Positions 1 through 6,517 of a stretch of DNA of 11,589 bases are shown piece after piece. Every line of letters starts with the position of its first letter. Positions within the stretch are counted from its first letter, which is position 1. The stretch comes from DATMQA01 sp035566895. Lineage in GTDB: Bacteria > Verrucomicrobiota > Verrucomicrobiia > Limisphaerales > UBA8199. The DNA lies in contig DATMQA010000192.1 of assembly GCA_035566895.1 (NCBI GenBank), positions 1-11,589 on the forward strand. The letters run 5' to 3'. The notes beneath the pieces are model-generated. The model ran no database searches. It saw only the letters and a list, made by a program, of their open reading frames with translations, and had not been told where the DNA came from. Position numbers and translations under genes: made by a program.

Positions 1-324
1 CTGCTTCGCTGTGGCGTCCTCGGGCAAGTAAATCACCGCTTTGCCGGGCTCCGCCTTATCCGCGGCCAGGTTCTCGGACGAGGACTGCAGCATTGCCACG
101 CGCAGCCCGGCCAGGTCGCTCCCGGCAAAGTTCCCGCCAGCGAAACTCCAGGCCCGCAGCATATAGCGCCCGTCCAGGGGCGCCTCGCTCGAAACGATGC
201 AGCCCCCGGCGTAAAGTTCGCAGGAATGAAGTTCGAGCAGCTCACCCCGCGGTATTTCAGCAGCCGGAACGGCGCCCAGGGAAAAAGAAACAAGGCACGT
301 TAGAACGAAGGCCAGTTTTCGCAT
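1..324 (-). CDS. Secreted DUF1326-like protein, 5' part only (runs off left edge)
   Basis: Open reading frame from an ATG at 324 down to base 1 with no stop: 108 residues visible, C-terminus missing. The N-terminus MRKLAFVLTCLVSFSLG is a typical signal peptide (basic n-region, hydrophobic core, likely cleavage near A21-A22), so the product is probably exported. The mature part begins with ELHSCELYAGGC, then a segment with DLAGLRVAMLQ and AVIYLPEDAT. This order (a Cys-containing motif near the start, then 'DLxGLxVA' and an 'A-x-Y-L/I' strand) resembles the DUF1326 family (PF07040), whose function is unknown; I make this match from memory of the pattern. AAAGAG lies 6 bases before the ATG as a modest ribosome-binding site. 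It is co-directional with the rha genes, but the 122-bp gap makes operon membership uncertain. The gene is well supported; the family name is tentative. Confidence 0.72.
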   Translation of the reverse strand, partial: MRKLAFVLTCLVSFSLGAVPAAEIPRGELLELHSCELYAGGCIVSSEAPLDGRYMLRAWSFAGGNFAGSDLAGLRVAMLQSSSENLAADKAEPGKAVIYLPEDATAKQ

Positions 325-357
325 AATGACTCTTTTCGGTTAAAGCTCCAGACAGAC

Positions 358-376
358 CCGCCGACCCCGCCGGCGG
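358..376 (-). other. GC-rich hairpin upstream of the DUF1326-like gene
   Basis: CCGCCG (358-363) and CGGCGG (371-376) form a perfect 6-bp stem with a 7-base loop, in the gap between rhaB and the next minus-strand gene. No T-run follows on either strand, so it is not a canonical intrinsic terminator. It would lie in the 5' untranslated region of the left-edge gene. It may be chance in GC-rich DNA. Confidence 0.2.
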
Positions 377-446
377 CGCTGCCTTATTTAACTCATTAGA
401 AGAGATACACCACGCTCTTGCCGGTGCCAAGCGCTTTTTTTCCAGC

Positions 447-1931
447 TCAGTGTGCCGGACGCTTTAACCGTTCCGCTGCCCTCTCCCAAGGCTCTGCCCG
501 GCCGGGTGTATAGGTGACGACCCCGGTGGATTTCCGGACCACCGCCCGAATGTCCGCGAGCGAATCCAGTTCACCGCTGGAGCGGACCTGGACCAGCAGG
601 TTGCCCATGGCGGTGGCTTCGACTGGTCCGGTAATCACGGGGCGCTGGCAGGCGTCCGCCGTGAACTGGTTGAGGATCTCGCTTTTGGAGCCGCCTCCCA
701 CAATATGGAGCACCTCGATATGGTTGCCGGTCAACTCTTCCAGCCACCGGAGCACTTCGCGATACTTCAGCGCGAGGCTTTCGTAGGCGCAACGGACCAG
801 TTCACCTTCGGTCCTGGGTATGGGCTGGCCGGTTTCCCGGCAGAAATCCTGAATGGCCTCGGGCATGTCCGGGGGGTTGAGAAATCGCGGGTCGTCAGGA
901 TCAAATAGCGAGCGCAGGGCAGGGGCCTTTGCCGCTAATCTCGCCAATTGCCGATAGTCGCAGGCCTTGCCCCGGGAGTCGAAAGAGTGTTTGCACTGCT
1001 GCACCAGCCACAGGCCCATGATGTTTTTGAGCAACCGATAGGTGCCATCCAAGCCGCCTTCATTGGTGAGGTTCAATTCCTGCGTCCGTGGGGACAGCGC
1101 GGCCTTTTGCACTTCGACGCCCATCAGAGACCAGGTGCCGGAGCTGAGATAGGCCCAATTTGCTTTGCCGGTGTTGGCGGTTGGGACACCAGCCACCGCC
1201 GAGGCGGTATCGTGGGAGGGCGGGGCAACGATGTTGATGTTGCCCAAGCCGGTTCTTTCTGAGACGCCGGGCCGGATTCTGCCCAGAGTTGTGCCAGGCG
1301 GGACCACCTTGGGGAAAAGGCGGGTGGGCAGGTCCAGTTTTTTGAGCAGTGGCGCGGCCCAGTTGCGCGTGAGCGGGTTGAGGCACTGGGAAGTTGAAGC
1401 TATCGTGAACTCAGCCACCCGCGAATCGCACAACGCCCAATGGAAAAAGTCGGGCATGAAAAGCAGGCAATCGGCCTGGGCCAGCAAATCCGGCGAGGCC
1501 TGCCTGGCGGCCAGCAATTGGAAGAGGGTGTTGAGCTGCATAAATTGCAGGCCGGTTTGGTCGAAAATCTCCGAACGTGGGACCTTACGGAACACCTTCT
1601 CCATCACGCCGTTCGTCCGCGCATCCCGGTAATGATAGGGCTGGCCCAGCATCTCACCCTGGCGGTTGAGCAGGACGAAATCGACGCCCCAGGTGTCCGC
1701 GCCCGCGGAGACGATGGCCTTGCCATATTTGGCGGCGGCCCGGGTGAGGCCGCTCTGGATTTCGGCCCAGAGCCGCAGAACATCCCATCGCATCGTGCCA
1801 GCCAGGTGGACCGGGCCATTGGGAAAGCGGTGGATTTCATCCAGGCCCAGTGATTTGCCATTCCATAGCCCGGCCATGACGCGGCCGCTCTCCGCGCCGA
1901 GGTCGATAGCGAGATAAACTTGCAGGGGCAT
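447..1931 (-). CDS. rhaB: L-rhamnulokinase (EC 2.7.1.5)
   Basis: 494-residue FGGY-family sugar kinase that phosphorylates L-rhamnulose with ATP to L-rhamnulose-1-phosphate in the cytoplasm. Visible signatures: the N-terminal phosphate-binding strand LAIDLGAESGR (D10, R17); the sugar-site motif ADTWGVDF (79-84); PSHDTASAV with the probable catalytic base D241 (family position D237 in E. coli RhaB, from memory); the C-terminal adenine-site motif GGGSKSEILNQF (from 412). Length matches the family (about 490). The start is ATG 1931 because MPLQVYLAIDLG is the normal N-terminus. The frame stays open upstream to 2162, but those residues are out-of-frame rhaT sequence. No clear Shine-Dalgarno precedes the ATG. 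It lies 44 bp behind rhaT and is the last recognisable rha gene of the operon. RhaB rather than another FGGY kinase is favoured by the ADTWGVDF motif and by its neighbours. Confidence 0.95.
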   Translation of the reverse strand: MPLQVYLAIDLGAESGRVMAGLWNGKSLGLDEIHRFPNGPVHLAGTMRWDVLRLWAEIQSGLTRAAAKYGKAIVSAGADTWGVDFVLLNRQGEMLGQPYHYRDARTNGVMEKVFRKVPRSEIFDQTGLQFMQLNTLFQLLAARQASPDLLAQADCLLFMPDFFHWALCDSRVAEFTIASTSQCLNPLTRNWAAPLLKKLDLPTRLFPKVVPPGTTLGRIRPGVSERTGLGNINIVAPPSHDTASAVAGVPTANTGKANWAYLSSGTWSLMGVEVQKAALSPRTQELNLTNEGGLDGTYRLLKNIMGLWLVQQCKHSFDSRGKACDYRQLARLAAKAPALRSLFDPDDPRFLNPPDMPEAIQDFCRETGQPIPRTEGELVRCAYESLALKYREVLRWLEELTGNHIEVLHIVGGGSKSEILNQFTADACQRPVITGPVEATAMGNLLVQVRSSGELDSLADIRAVVRKSTGVVTYTPGRAEPWERAAERLKRPAH

Positions 1932-1975
1932 CAGTGAGTTGATGGCAAATACTTGAGCGTTGAGGGTCGGGAGGC

Positions 1976-3184
1976 TCAATTGGCACCCTGCAAATGGCTC
2001 TTGAGCCAAGTGCCGTAGCCGACGATGATGGTGGACAAGACGAGCGTGGCGATGCCGGAGGCGATGAGGGTGTGGGCCTTTTTGCTCGAGCCCTTCCATT
2101 CGTGGAGGATCCAACCCCACATCGTGCTGAAAATGATAATGCTGGCCATGTGGAGCGTCCACGAGGCGAAACTGAACTTGCCCATCTTCACCTCACCCAT
2201 CGCGTAGAAGAAAAATTGAAAATACCAGGTCGTCCCCGCCAACGCGCTGAAAAAGTAATTCCGCAACATGGGCACGCGGTCATCGCCATTGCCGGCATTG
2301 CCGCCGGGGGCGTGTTCGACGACTTCCTCGCTCGGTGCTTCGATGGCGGTCTCGATGATTGTTTCATCCTCGCGCGCCGGTAATGGCTGGCGCTGTGTCG
2401 AACTGAAGAACTGGCAGCCGGTCTTGTTCCTGATATAGAGCAGGACGCACCAGACGAAGTTCGTGGTGAACCCGCCGAGCATGATGACGATGTACCTTGG
2501 CAGTCCCGACCAGATTTCCGAGGTGCCGGCCTGGATCGAGGCCAGTTTGATGGGCGCACCCCAGGTAATCGCAAACGAGAAACAGGCGCTCATGATCCCG
2601 GAGAAGGTCGCCACCAGGATGCCCTTCGTGAAACTGAACTCGGCAATGGCTTTTTTCTTCTCCGCCTCCGCCATTTCTTTTTCCTTGGTCAGGCCCGCCA
2701 AGGCGGCGATGCCGATACCGAGGAGGCAGACGGCGACGCCGGCGAGGGTAACCTGGCCGGGAGTTGTCGCGGCGATCTGTCCGATGGTTTCGACCACTGC
2801 TCCTTTCGGGAAGAACGCCGGAAACATTGGTGGCACCAAGGTGCCGAAGGCCGCGCAATAACCGAGGGCCACGCCCATGCCAAGAGACATGCCGAGATAA
2901 CGCATCGTTAGTCCAAAGGTCAGGCCGCCAAAGCCCCACATCGCGCCGAAGAAATAGGTCCACCAGAGCGTGGTCGCCGATTGCTGCCGGAGGACACCCA
3001 CGACGTCGTTGGTGAGCAAGGTGGCGAGAACCCACGGGCAGATGATCCAGGAGAAGAAACCGCCCACCAGCCAATAGACCTCCCACGCCCACTTTTTGAC
3101 GGCTTTGTAAGGGACGTAAAAGCTGCCGGAGGCCAGGCCGCCGAGCCAGTGAAAGAAAACGCCGAGGAACGGATTTGCGCCCAT
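1976..3184 (-). CDS. rhaT: L-rhamnose/H+ symporter RhaT
   Basis: 402-residue inner-membrane protein with about ten hydrophobic segments (drug/metabolite transporter superfamily, RhaT family). It imports L-rhamnose with protons. It aligns by eye with E. coli RhaT: FYVPYKAVKKWAWEVYW near the N-terminus, FGAMWGFGGLTFGLTMRYLGMSLG, the SFTKGILVATFSGIMSACFSFA helix, then TTWYFQFFFYAMG, SWTLHMASIIIFSTMWG and LHEWKG near the C-terminus. The protein is about 58 residues longer than E. coli RhaT (344). The difference is mostly one insertion, residues about 253-305, between two membrane helices; it is hydrophilic and rich in Glu/Asp. The start at ATG 3184 gives the expected MGANPFLGVFFHWLGG N-terminus, without an obvious Shine-Dalgarno. 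It sits 34 bp after rhaA, with a hairpin between them, and 44 bp before rhaB. Identity is secure. Confidence 0.95.
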   Translation of the reverse strand: MGANPFLGVFFHWLGGLASGSFYVPYKAVKKWAWEVYWLVGGFFSWIICPWVLATLLTNDVVGVLRQQSATTLWWTYFFGAMWGFGGLTFGLTMRYLGMSLGMGVALGYCAAFGTLVPPMFPAFFPKGAVVETIGQIAATTPGQVTLAGVAVCLLGIGIAALAGLTKEKEMAEAEKKKAIAEFSFTKGILVATFSGIMSACFSFAITWGAPIKLASIQAGTSEIWSGLPRYIVIMLGGFTTNFVWCVLLYIRNKTGCQFFSSTQRQPLPAREDETIIETAIEAPSEEVVEHAPGGNAGNGDDRVPMLRNYFFSALAGTTWYFQFFFYAMGEVKMGKFSFASWTLHMASIIIFSTMWGWILHEWKGSSKKAHTLIASGIATLVLSTIIVGYGTWLKSHLQGAN

Positions 3185-3209
3185 ACTATAAATCAGTGTT
3201 CAGAAAAGC

Positions 3210-3235
3210 TTCAGTCCCTTAGCGATGGGACTGAA
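3210..3235 (-). terminator. Intercistronic hairpin over the rhaA stop codon
   Basis: TTCAGTCCC (3210-3218) and GGGACTGAA (3227-3235) form a perfect 9-bp inverted repeat with an 8-base loop. On the minus strand the hairpin contains the last codons and the TAA of rhaA (3221-3219) and is followed by GCTTTTCTG, a short U-tract. It could act as a leaky intrinsic terminator/attenuator that lowers rhaT and rhaB relative to rhaA, or as an mRNA-stabilising or REP-like element. The U-tract is only four bases, so full termination is unlikely. Confidence 0.5.
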
Positions 3236-4484
3236 TTTGTTTCTCGTAAGTTTTTATCTCGGTCAGCCAGGCATCGCCCACCGGTACATTCTTTTGTTCG
3301 CAGAAGTAATCCCAGACCGCGCCGAACGGGAGCCCCTTCGCCTCTTCCATCAGCGCCAGGCGCGAGGTGAAATCGCCCTGGGCCTCGAACTCTTTGAGCT
3401 TCCTGATCGGCGCCAGCAGCGCCAGCAGCAGCGCCCGCAGCATATTCCGGGTGCCAATGACCCATGCCGCTACACGATTGATGCTCGCATCAAAGTAGTC
3501 CAGACCGATTCGCACCCGGCCAAGATGCCCGCCCCAAACAATCTCCTGGGCGATGGCCTCAAGTTCATCCGTCAACGTGACGACGTGATCGCTGTCCCAC
3601 CGCACACCTCGGCTGACGTGCAGCGCGATTTCCGGCAGGTAAAGCAGCACCGATGAAATCTTGTCGGCAATGCCTTCGGTCGGGTGATAATGCCCTGCGT
3701 CCAGCGTCAGCAACGTTTGCCGGCTCACCGCATATCCCAGGTAAAACTCGTGTGAACCCGGCACATAGCTCTCCGAACCGAGGCCAAAGAGCTTCGGTTC
3801 CACGGAGTCGACATTGTATTTTTTGTCGATTTGCTTTTTGAAAACGGCGTCGAGCGATTCCCGCAGCCGCTCGCGCGGGCCTTGACGGTCTGCTGGCGTG
3901 TCCTTCATGCCGTCCGGAATCCAGAGGTTGGTCAGGCAGGTTTTTCCCAGCGCCTTGCCCATCTCCGCCCCAATCTCGCGGCAGCGAATACCATGCTCGA
4001 TCCAAAACTTTCGAATCTCCTTGTTCGGGTGGGTAAGGGTCAAGCCGTCGGTCGCTTTGGGATGCGCGAAATAGGTTTGGTTGAAATCCAGCCCGATGTC
4101 GCGTGATTTGGCCCAGGAAATCCAGCCTTTAAACTGTTCCACACCTAATTCGTCGCGGTCCACCCGCTTCCCGTTCATCTCGGCATAACAGGCGTGCAGG
4201 TTAAAACGATGCTGGCCCGGAATTAGTGAAAGCGCCTTGAGAAAATCGCCGCGCAATTGCTCAGGCGTGCGGGCCTTGCCGGGATAATTGCCGGTGACCG
4301 CCAGGCCGCCGCCCAATTGCTGGCCGGCATTTTCGAAACCGCCGACATCGTCCCCCTGCCAGCAATGGATTGAAATGGAGATGTGGCCAAGCTGCTCGAG
4401 AGCTTCCGCGGTATCCACACCAAGACCGCTATACCGTTGCCGGGCGAGTTGATACGCTTGTTGGATGTACTTTTCTGCTTTCAC
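3219..4484 (-). CDS. rhaA: L-rhamnose isomerase (EC 5.3.1.14)
   Basis: 421-residue cytoplasmic, metal-dependent aldose-ketose isomerase converting L-rhamnose to L-rhamnulose, first step of the phosphorylative pathway. It aligns along its whole length with E. coli RhaA (419): SIHCWQGDDVGGFEN near residue 38, ATGNYPGKA, WIPDGMKD, KLFGLGSESY, LDAGHYHPTE (261-270), RWDSDHVV (295-302), IGLDYFDASINR (from 327), AWVIGTRNM. H265, D297 and D299 correspond to metal-site residues of the E. coli enzyme (from memory). The start is GTG at 4484: the frame is closed upstream at a TGA (4535-4533), no ATG lies between, and the next internal Met would remove conserved N-terminal sequence. GGGG lies seven bases upstream as a weak ribosome-binding site. 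First gene of the operon; the final residues and the stop lie in a 9-bp hairpin. Confidence 0.96.
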   Translation of the reverse strand: MKAEKYIQQAYQLARQRYSGLGVDTAEALEQLGHISISIHCWQGDDVGGFENAGQQLGGGLAVTGNYPGKARTPEQLRGDFLKALSLIPGQHRFNLHACYAEMNGKRVDRDELGVEQFKGWISWAKSRDIGLDFNQTYFAHPKATDGLTLTHPNKEIRKFWIEHGIRCREIGAEMGKALGKTCLTNLWIPDGMKDTPADRQGPRERLRESLDAVFKKQIDKKYNVDSVEPKLFGLGSESYVPGSHEFYLGYAVSRQTLLTLDAGHYHPTEGIADKISSVLLYLPEIALHVSRGVRWDSDHVVTLTDELEAIAQEIVWGGHLGRVRIGLDYFDASINRVAAWVIGTRNMLRALLLALLAPIRKLKEFEAQGDFTSRLALMEEAKGLPFGAVWDYFCEQKNVPVGDAWLTEIKTYEKQIQSHR

Positions 4485-4680
4485 TATTGTGCCCCGATAA
4501 TTCTGCCTTCCGAGTGGATGATTCTGCTTTGCTCAACAAGATTCATGGCTGAAACAGGGCCGAGTTATGCCAACTTCCGTTCGCAAAGCCAATGGAAAAA
4601 CAAAACCAGTCCGTGGCCAGCGGTCCGTGGTCAACAGTAAGTAATCCGTGATCCGCAGTGAAAGGAGAGTTGCATTTGCT
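4485..4680 (-). promoter_or_regulatory. rhaA upstream region (probable operon promoter/operator)
   Basis: The 196 bases between the rhaA start and the end of the next minus-strand gene hold no coding frame. They should contain the rha operon promoter, but I see no convincing -35/-10 pair. Two structures stand out: a direct repeat ATTCTGC(C/T)TT at 4500-4509 and 4521-4530, exactly 21 bases apart (about two helical turns), close to the rhaA start; and a heptanucleotide repeat block at 4609-4664. The direct repeat could be a regulator site; this is inference only. Confidence 0.35.
4609..4664. repeat. Degenerate heptanucleotide tandem repeat
   Basis: The stretch divides into eight 7-base units: GTCCGTG, GCCAGCG, GTCCGTG, GTCAACA, GTAAGTA, ATCCGTG, ATCCGCA, GTGAAAG. 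GTCCGTG recurs exactly at 4609 and 4623, and ATCCGTG at 4644 keeps the 7-base phase. It is non-coding, between the stop of the minus-strand membrane protein gene and the rhaA leader. Such decayed heptamer arrays look like slipped-strand expansions; function is unknown. Confidence 0.5.
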
Positions 4681-5163
4681 TCACTCTGTCTGTTTCTGCA
4701 CGTAGCCCCGGATGAACTTAACCATTACAATATCCCGTTCTCCATCGTTCCAGTGGTTGAAAAGCATGATTGTGCCGATCAGTGCAACAGTGAGCATAAT
4801 CGCGCCGACAATACCTAATAGCAGAGTCGCCGACTGGGAATTTCGCTCAAGCGCCGAGATAACGGCGACCTTGGTGGCATACCCAGCGAGCCAATGTCGG
4901 GCTGTGACATCGTCGGTCGGTATGGGTTCGCGGCCGAGCTTGTCAAGGTACGCCGCCTCGTCAAGGGGAGTCATCGCATCGTTATAAGCAGGCAAAAAGC
5001 CGTAGAATCCGTTGAAGTAGAGGAGGCAGACAAAACACAGCGTCACGTAACGGCCGTAACGCCACCGGCGGGCTCTCTTTTCATATGTGGCCAGATACTC
5101 GGTCAGAACCGCCCGGTCTTCAGCGGTCAATTCCGCCCCTTCCTTCTTGTCTGCTGTATCCAT
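4681..5163 (-). CDS. Hypothetical membrane protein with two TM segments
   Basis: 160 residues; I do not recognise a family. The N-terminus is charged and probably cytoplasmic (residues 1-37, ending in the basic stretch KRARRWRYGR). It is followed by TM1 at about 39-60 (aromatic-rich, with YFNGFYGFLPAY), a loop of about 50 residues that would be periplasmic by the positive-inside rule, TM2 at about 112-136 (ATLLLGIVGAIMLTVALIGTIMLF), and a short cytoplasmic tail. The start is ATG 5163, not the upstream in-frame ATG at 5199, because a perfect AGGAGG (5175-5170) lies six bases before it. It has the same orientation as rhaA but is separated by 196 bp, so it is probably its own transcription unit. 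No conserved catalytic motif is visible. Confidence 0.75.
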   Translation of the reverse strand: MDTADKKEGAELTAEDRAVLTEYLATYEKRARRWRYGRYVTLCFVCLLYFNGFYGFLPAYNDAMTPLDEAAYLDKLGREPIPTDDVTARHWLAGYATKVAVISALERNSQSATLLLGIVGAIMLTVALIGTIMLFNHWNDGERDIVMVKFIRGYVQKQTE

Positions 5164-5169
5164 TGCGTC

Positions 5170-5175
5170 CCTCCT
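5170..5175 (-). promoter_or_regulatory. Shine-Dalgarno deciding the start of the two-TM protein
   Basis: The plus strand reads CCTCCT, so the minus strand has consensus AGGAGG six bases before the ATG at 5163. This is the strongest ribosome-binding site in the window and argues against the in-frame ATG 36 bases upstream. Confidence 0.75.
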
Positions 5176-5593
5176 GTCTATGAAATCCACATTGTCCACT
5201 CAGCCCGTGCTAAGTATTAGCTGATAGGAATTTGCTTTGCGCGCCCCACGTACTGAGCGCTGCGCGGGTGAGGGAGAACGGGTGTTTGGACTTACCAAGC
5301 ATGACGCGACGTTGTCAAACGCCGCTCGTGCCGTCAAGAGCCAGTTGCTGCCAGAAGAGTTCGCGAGGACTGCTTCGGGGTGCCCTTTTCTACGGTCTGA
5401 CGCGGTCTGACCGCAACTTGCCGTTGGACATCCGAGTTTCGGTTTTGCAGGATCGGGCCATGATAGGCGCGAGCAAAAACCGCTTGGCGAGTGGTCCTGT
5501 GAACAGTCTGGGAATGGGCCGTGGGGTGTCGGTCCCGCCCATCCGCGAACTCGCCCGTGAACGCAGGTATATTGATAATCGGGGCGCTATCCA

Positions 5594-5704
5594 ATGGAGC
5601 GAGTTTACCAAAGCCTGTGCTTCCCTTCGGCGGTTTACCCGGTCCTGGCGCAAGGCGGCAAGTACGACGACCGCATCGAGCCGTTCACACCCAAACCAAA
5701 CTAA
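5594..5704 (+). CDS. Possible 36-residue small ORF or remnant of a gene 3' end
   Basis: ATG 5594 to TAA 5702-5704 encodes 36 residues beginning MERVYQSLCFPS and ending GGKYDDRIEPFTPKPN. From about 5630 on, nearly all third codon positions are G or C (TAC CCG GTC CTG GCG ... GGC GGC AAG TAC GAC GAC CGC ATC GAG), the pattern of real coding sequence in GC-rich genomes. The stop lies 14 bases before the glycosyltransferase start, compatible with translational coupling. Upstream the frame is closed at TAA 5576, so if this is the tail of a longer gene, that gene is broken. GGGG nine bases before the ATG is only a weak ribosome-binding site. Not recognised. Confidence 0.25.
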   Translation: MERVYQSLCFPSAVYPVLAQGGKYDDRIEPFTPKPN

Positions 5705-5707
5705 GGC

Positions 5708-5712
5708 GGGAG
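5708..5712 (+). promoter_or_regulatory. Shine-Dalgarno of the glycosyltransferase
   Basis: GGGAG six bases before the GTG at 5719. It supports initiation at this GTG rather than at the ATG 198 bases upstream in the same frame, whose extension has no glycosyltransferase-like sequence. Confidence 0.6.
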
Positions 5713-5718
5713 AAGCGA

Positions 5719-6510
5719 GTGCCAGCCACAGCGGTGGTCGTCATACCGACTTACAACGAGGCGGATAGCATAGGGCGGATGATCGACTGCCTGTGCGGCC
5801 AGGTTTTTCCCTCTTTGAAAGGATGGTCCGCCCAACTGCTCGTGGTGGACGGCCGTTCGCCCGACGGCACGGCCACAGTGGTAGAGGGCCGACTCAAATC
5901 CATCTCCTCCCTCCATCTGCTGGTGGAGGAGAAGAAGGAGGGGATCGGCGCGGCTTACTTCAAGGGGTTCGACTACGCGGTGAAGAAGCTTGGCGCGGAC
6001 GTGGTGGTGGAGTTCGACGGGGATTTTCAGCACCCGCCTGAATCCATTCCGGCCGTCCTGGCCAAAATGGAGGACGGAGCTGATTGCGTGCTGGGCTCTC
6101 GCCGGATCCCCGGCGGCTCCTACCCCAGCGGCTGGGATTTTCGACGACTCGTGTACAGCCGGGTGGGCGGATTCGTGGCGCGAGTGCTTCTCTTCTTCCC
6201 CGGGCGAGGCTTCTGGCGGGTTACCGACCCCACCACGGGGCTCAAGGCGACCCGAGTTCGGGGCTGCCTGGACAAGCTCGATTTCTCGACGTTCATATCG
6301 AGGGGTTTTGGCTACAAGCTCGAGATGCTCTACAAAATCGTGGAAGGCGGTGGGCGGATCGAAGAGATTCCGCTGGCCTTTCGGCTTCGGGAGGCGGGCG
6401 AGTCCAAAATTACCGGGCAAACCCCGGCGGACGTATTCGGCACGGTTTTGAAGCTCCGGCTGCGCTCGTTCGGCCTCAGAGGCACCCGAGGCCCAGGTTC
6501 GTCGCGTTGA
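5719..6510 (+). CDS. GT2 polyprenyl-phosphate mannosyltransferase-like glycosyltransferase
   Basis: 263 residues, GT-A fold, dolichol-phosphate mannose synthase (DPM1/Ppm1) group. Such enzymes move a sugar from a nucleotide donor to a polyprenyl phosphate on the cytoplasmic membrane face, for use in cell-envelope glycan assembly. Seen in order: VVVIPTYNEADSI (6-18), the nucleotide site VVDGRSPDGT (42-51), the DxD-type metal site FDGDFQHPPE (D100, D102), LGSRRIPGG (from 125), DPTTG (170-174), and the C-terminal RLREAGESK with K230. All are standard for the group. No C-terminal membrane helices follow, so it is the short form. Oddity: the usual VVDDGSPDGT is VVDGRSPDGT here, losing the second Asp. 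The start is GTG with GGGAG six bases upstream. Donor and acceptor cannot be told from sequence. It converges on the serine hydrolase gene with 13 bases between stops. Confidence 0.88.
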   Translation: MPATAVVVIPTYNEADSIGRMIDCLCGQVFPSLKGWSAQLLVVDGRSPDGTATVVEGRLKSISSLHLLVEEKKEGIGAAYFKGFDYAVKKLGADVVVEFDGDFQHPPESIPAVLAKMEDGADCVLGSRRIPGGSYPSGWDFRRLVYSRVGGFVARVLLFFPGRGFWRVTDPTTGLKATRVRGCLDKLDFSTFISRGFGYKLEMLYKIVEGGGRIEEIPLAFRLREAGESKITGQTPADVFGTVLKLRLRSFGLRGTRGPGSSR

Positions 6511-6517
6511 CCACCGT

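Larger units (their letters stand above)
5164..5718. other. Divergent intergenic region, mostly without a gene
   Basis: 555 bases between the minus-strand membrane protein and the plus-strand glycosyltransferase. The open frames here (for example plus strand 5232-5768) have no recognisable protein signature. Notable details: a TATATT at 5568-5573 without a matching -35, an imperfect 10-base tandem CGGTCTGAC(G/C) at 5393-5412, and a coding-like segment at its right end (5594-5704, listed separately). It presumably carries two divergent promoters; none could be assigned. Confidence 0.4.

Noticed and set aside
93..326. Plus-strand 77-codon frame at the left edge
   Set aside because: It is antisense to the minus-strand frame with a clear signal peptide and DUF1326-like motifs, and is Arg-rich without features.
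446..447. Possible intrinsic terminator after rhaB (AAAAAAAGCGCTT on the minus strand near 430-441)
   Set aside because: The A-run precedes only a 4+4 palindrome, has the wrong order for a minus-strand terminator, and no stem-loop with a following U-tract is visible.
1932..2162. 77-residue N-terminal extension of rhaB
   Set aside because: It lies inside rhaT in another frame, is rich in His/Arg, and the family N-terminus begins at MPLQVYLAIDLG.
3411..3441. Repeated GCGCCAGCA units
   Set aside because: They lie within rhaA and encode the conserved helix RALLLALLAPIR; codon repetition explains them.
5164..5199. 12-residue N-terminal extension of the two-TM protein (ATG 5199)
   Set aside because: A perfect AGGAGG with 6-base spacing marks the ATG at 5163 instead, and it would lie inside the extended coding region.
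5393..5412. 10-base tandem CGGTCTGACG/CGGTCTGACC
   Set aside because: Only two imperfect copies in non-coding DNA; too short to call a repeat element or operator.
5521..5718. 66-residue N-terminal extension of the glycosyltransferase (ATG 5521)
   Set aside because: No homology to the GT2 family, low-complexity Arg/Pro sequence, and a GGGAG precedes the GTG at 5719.
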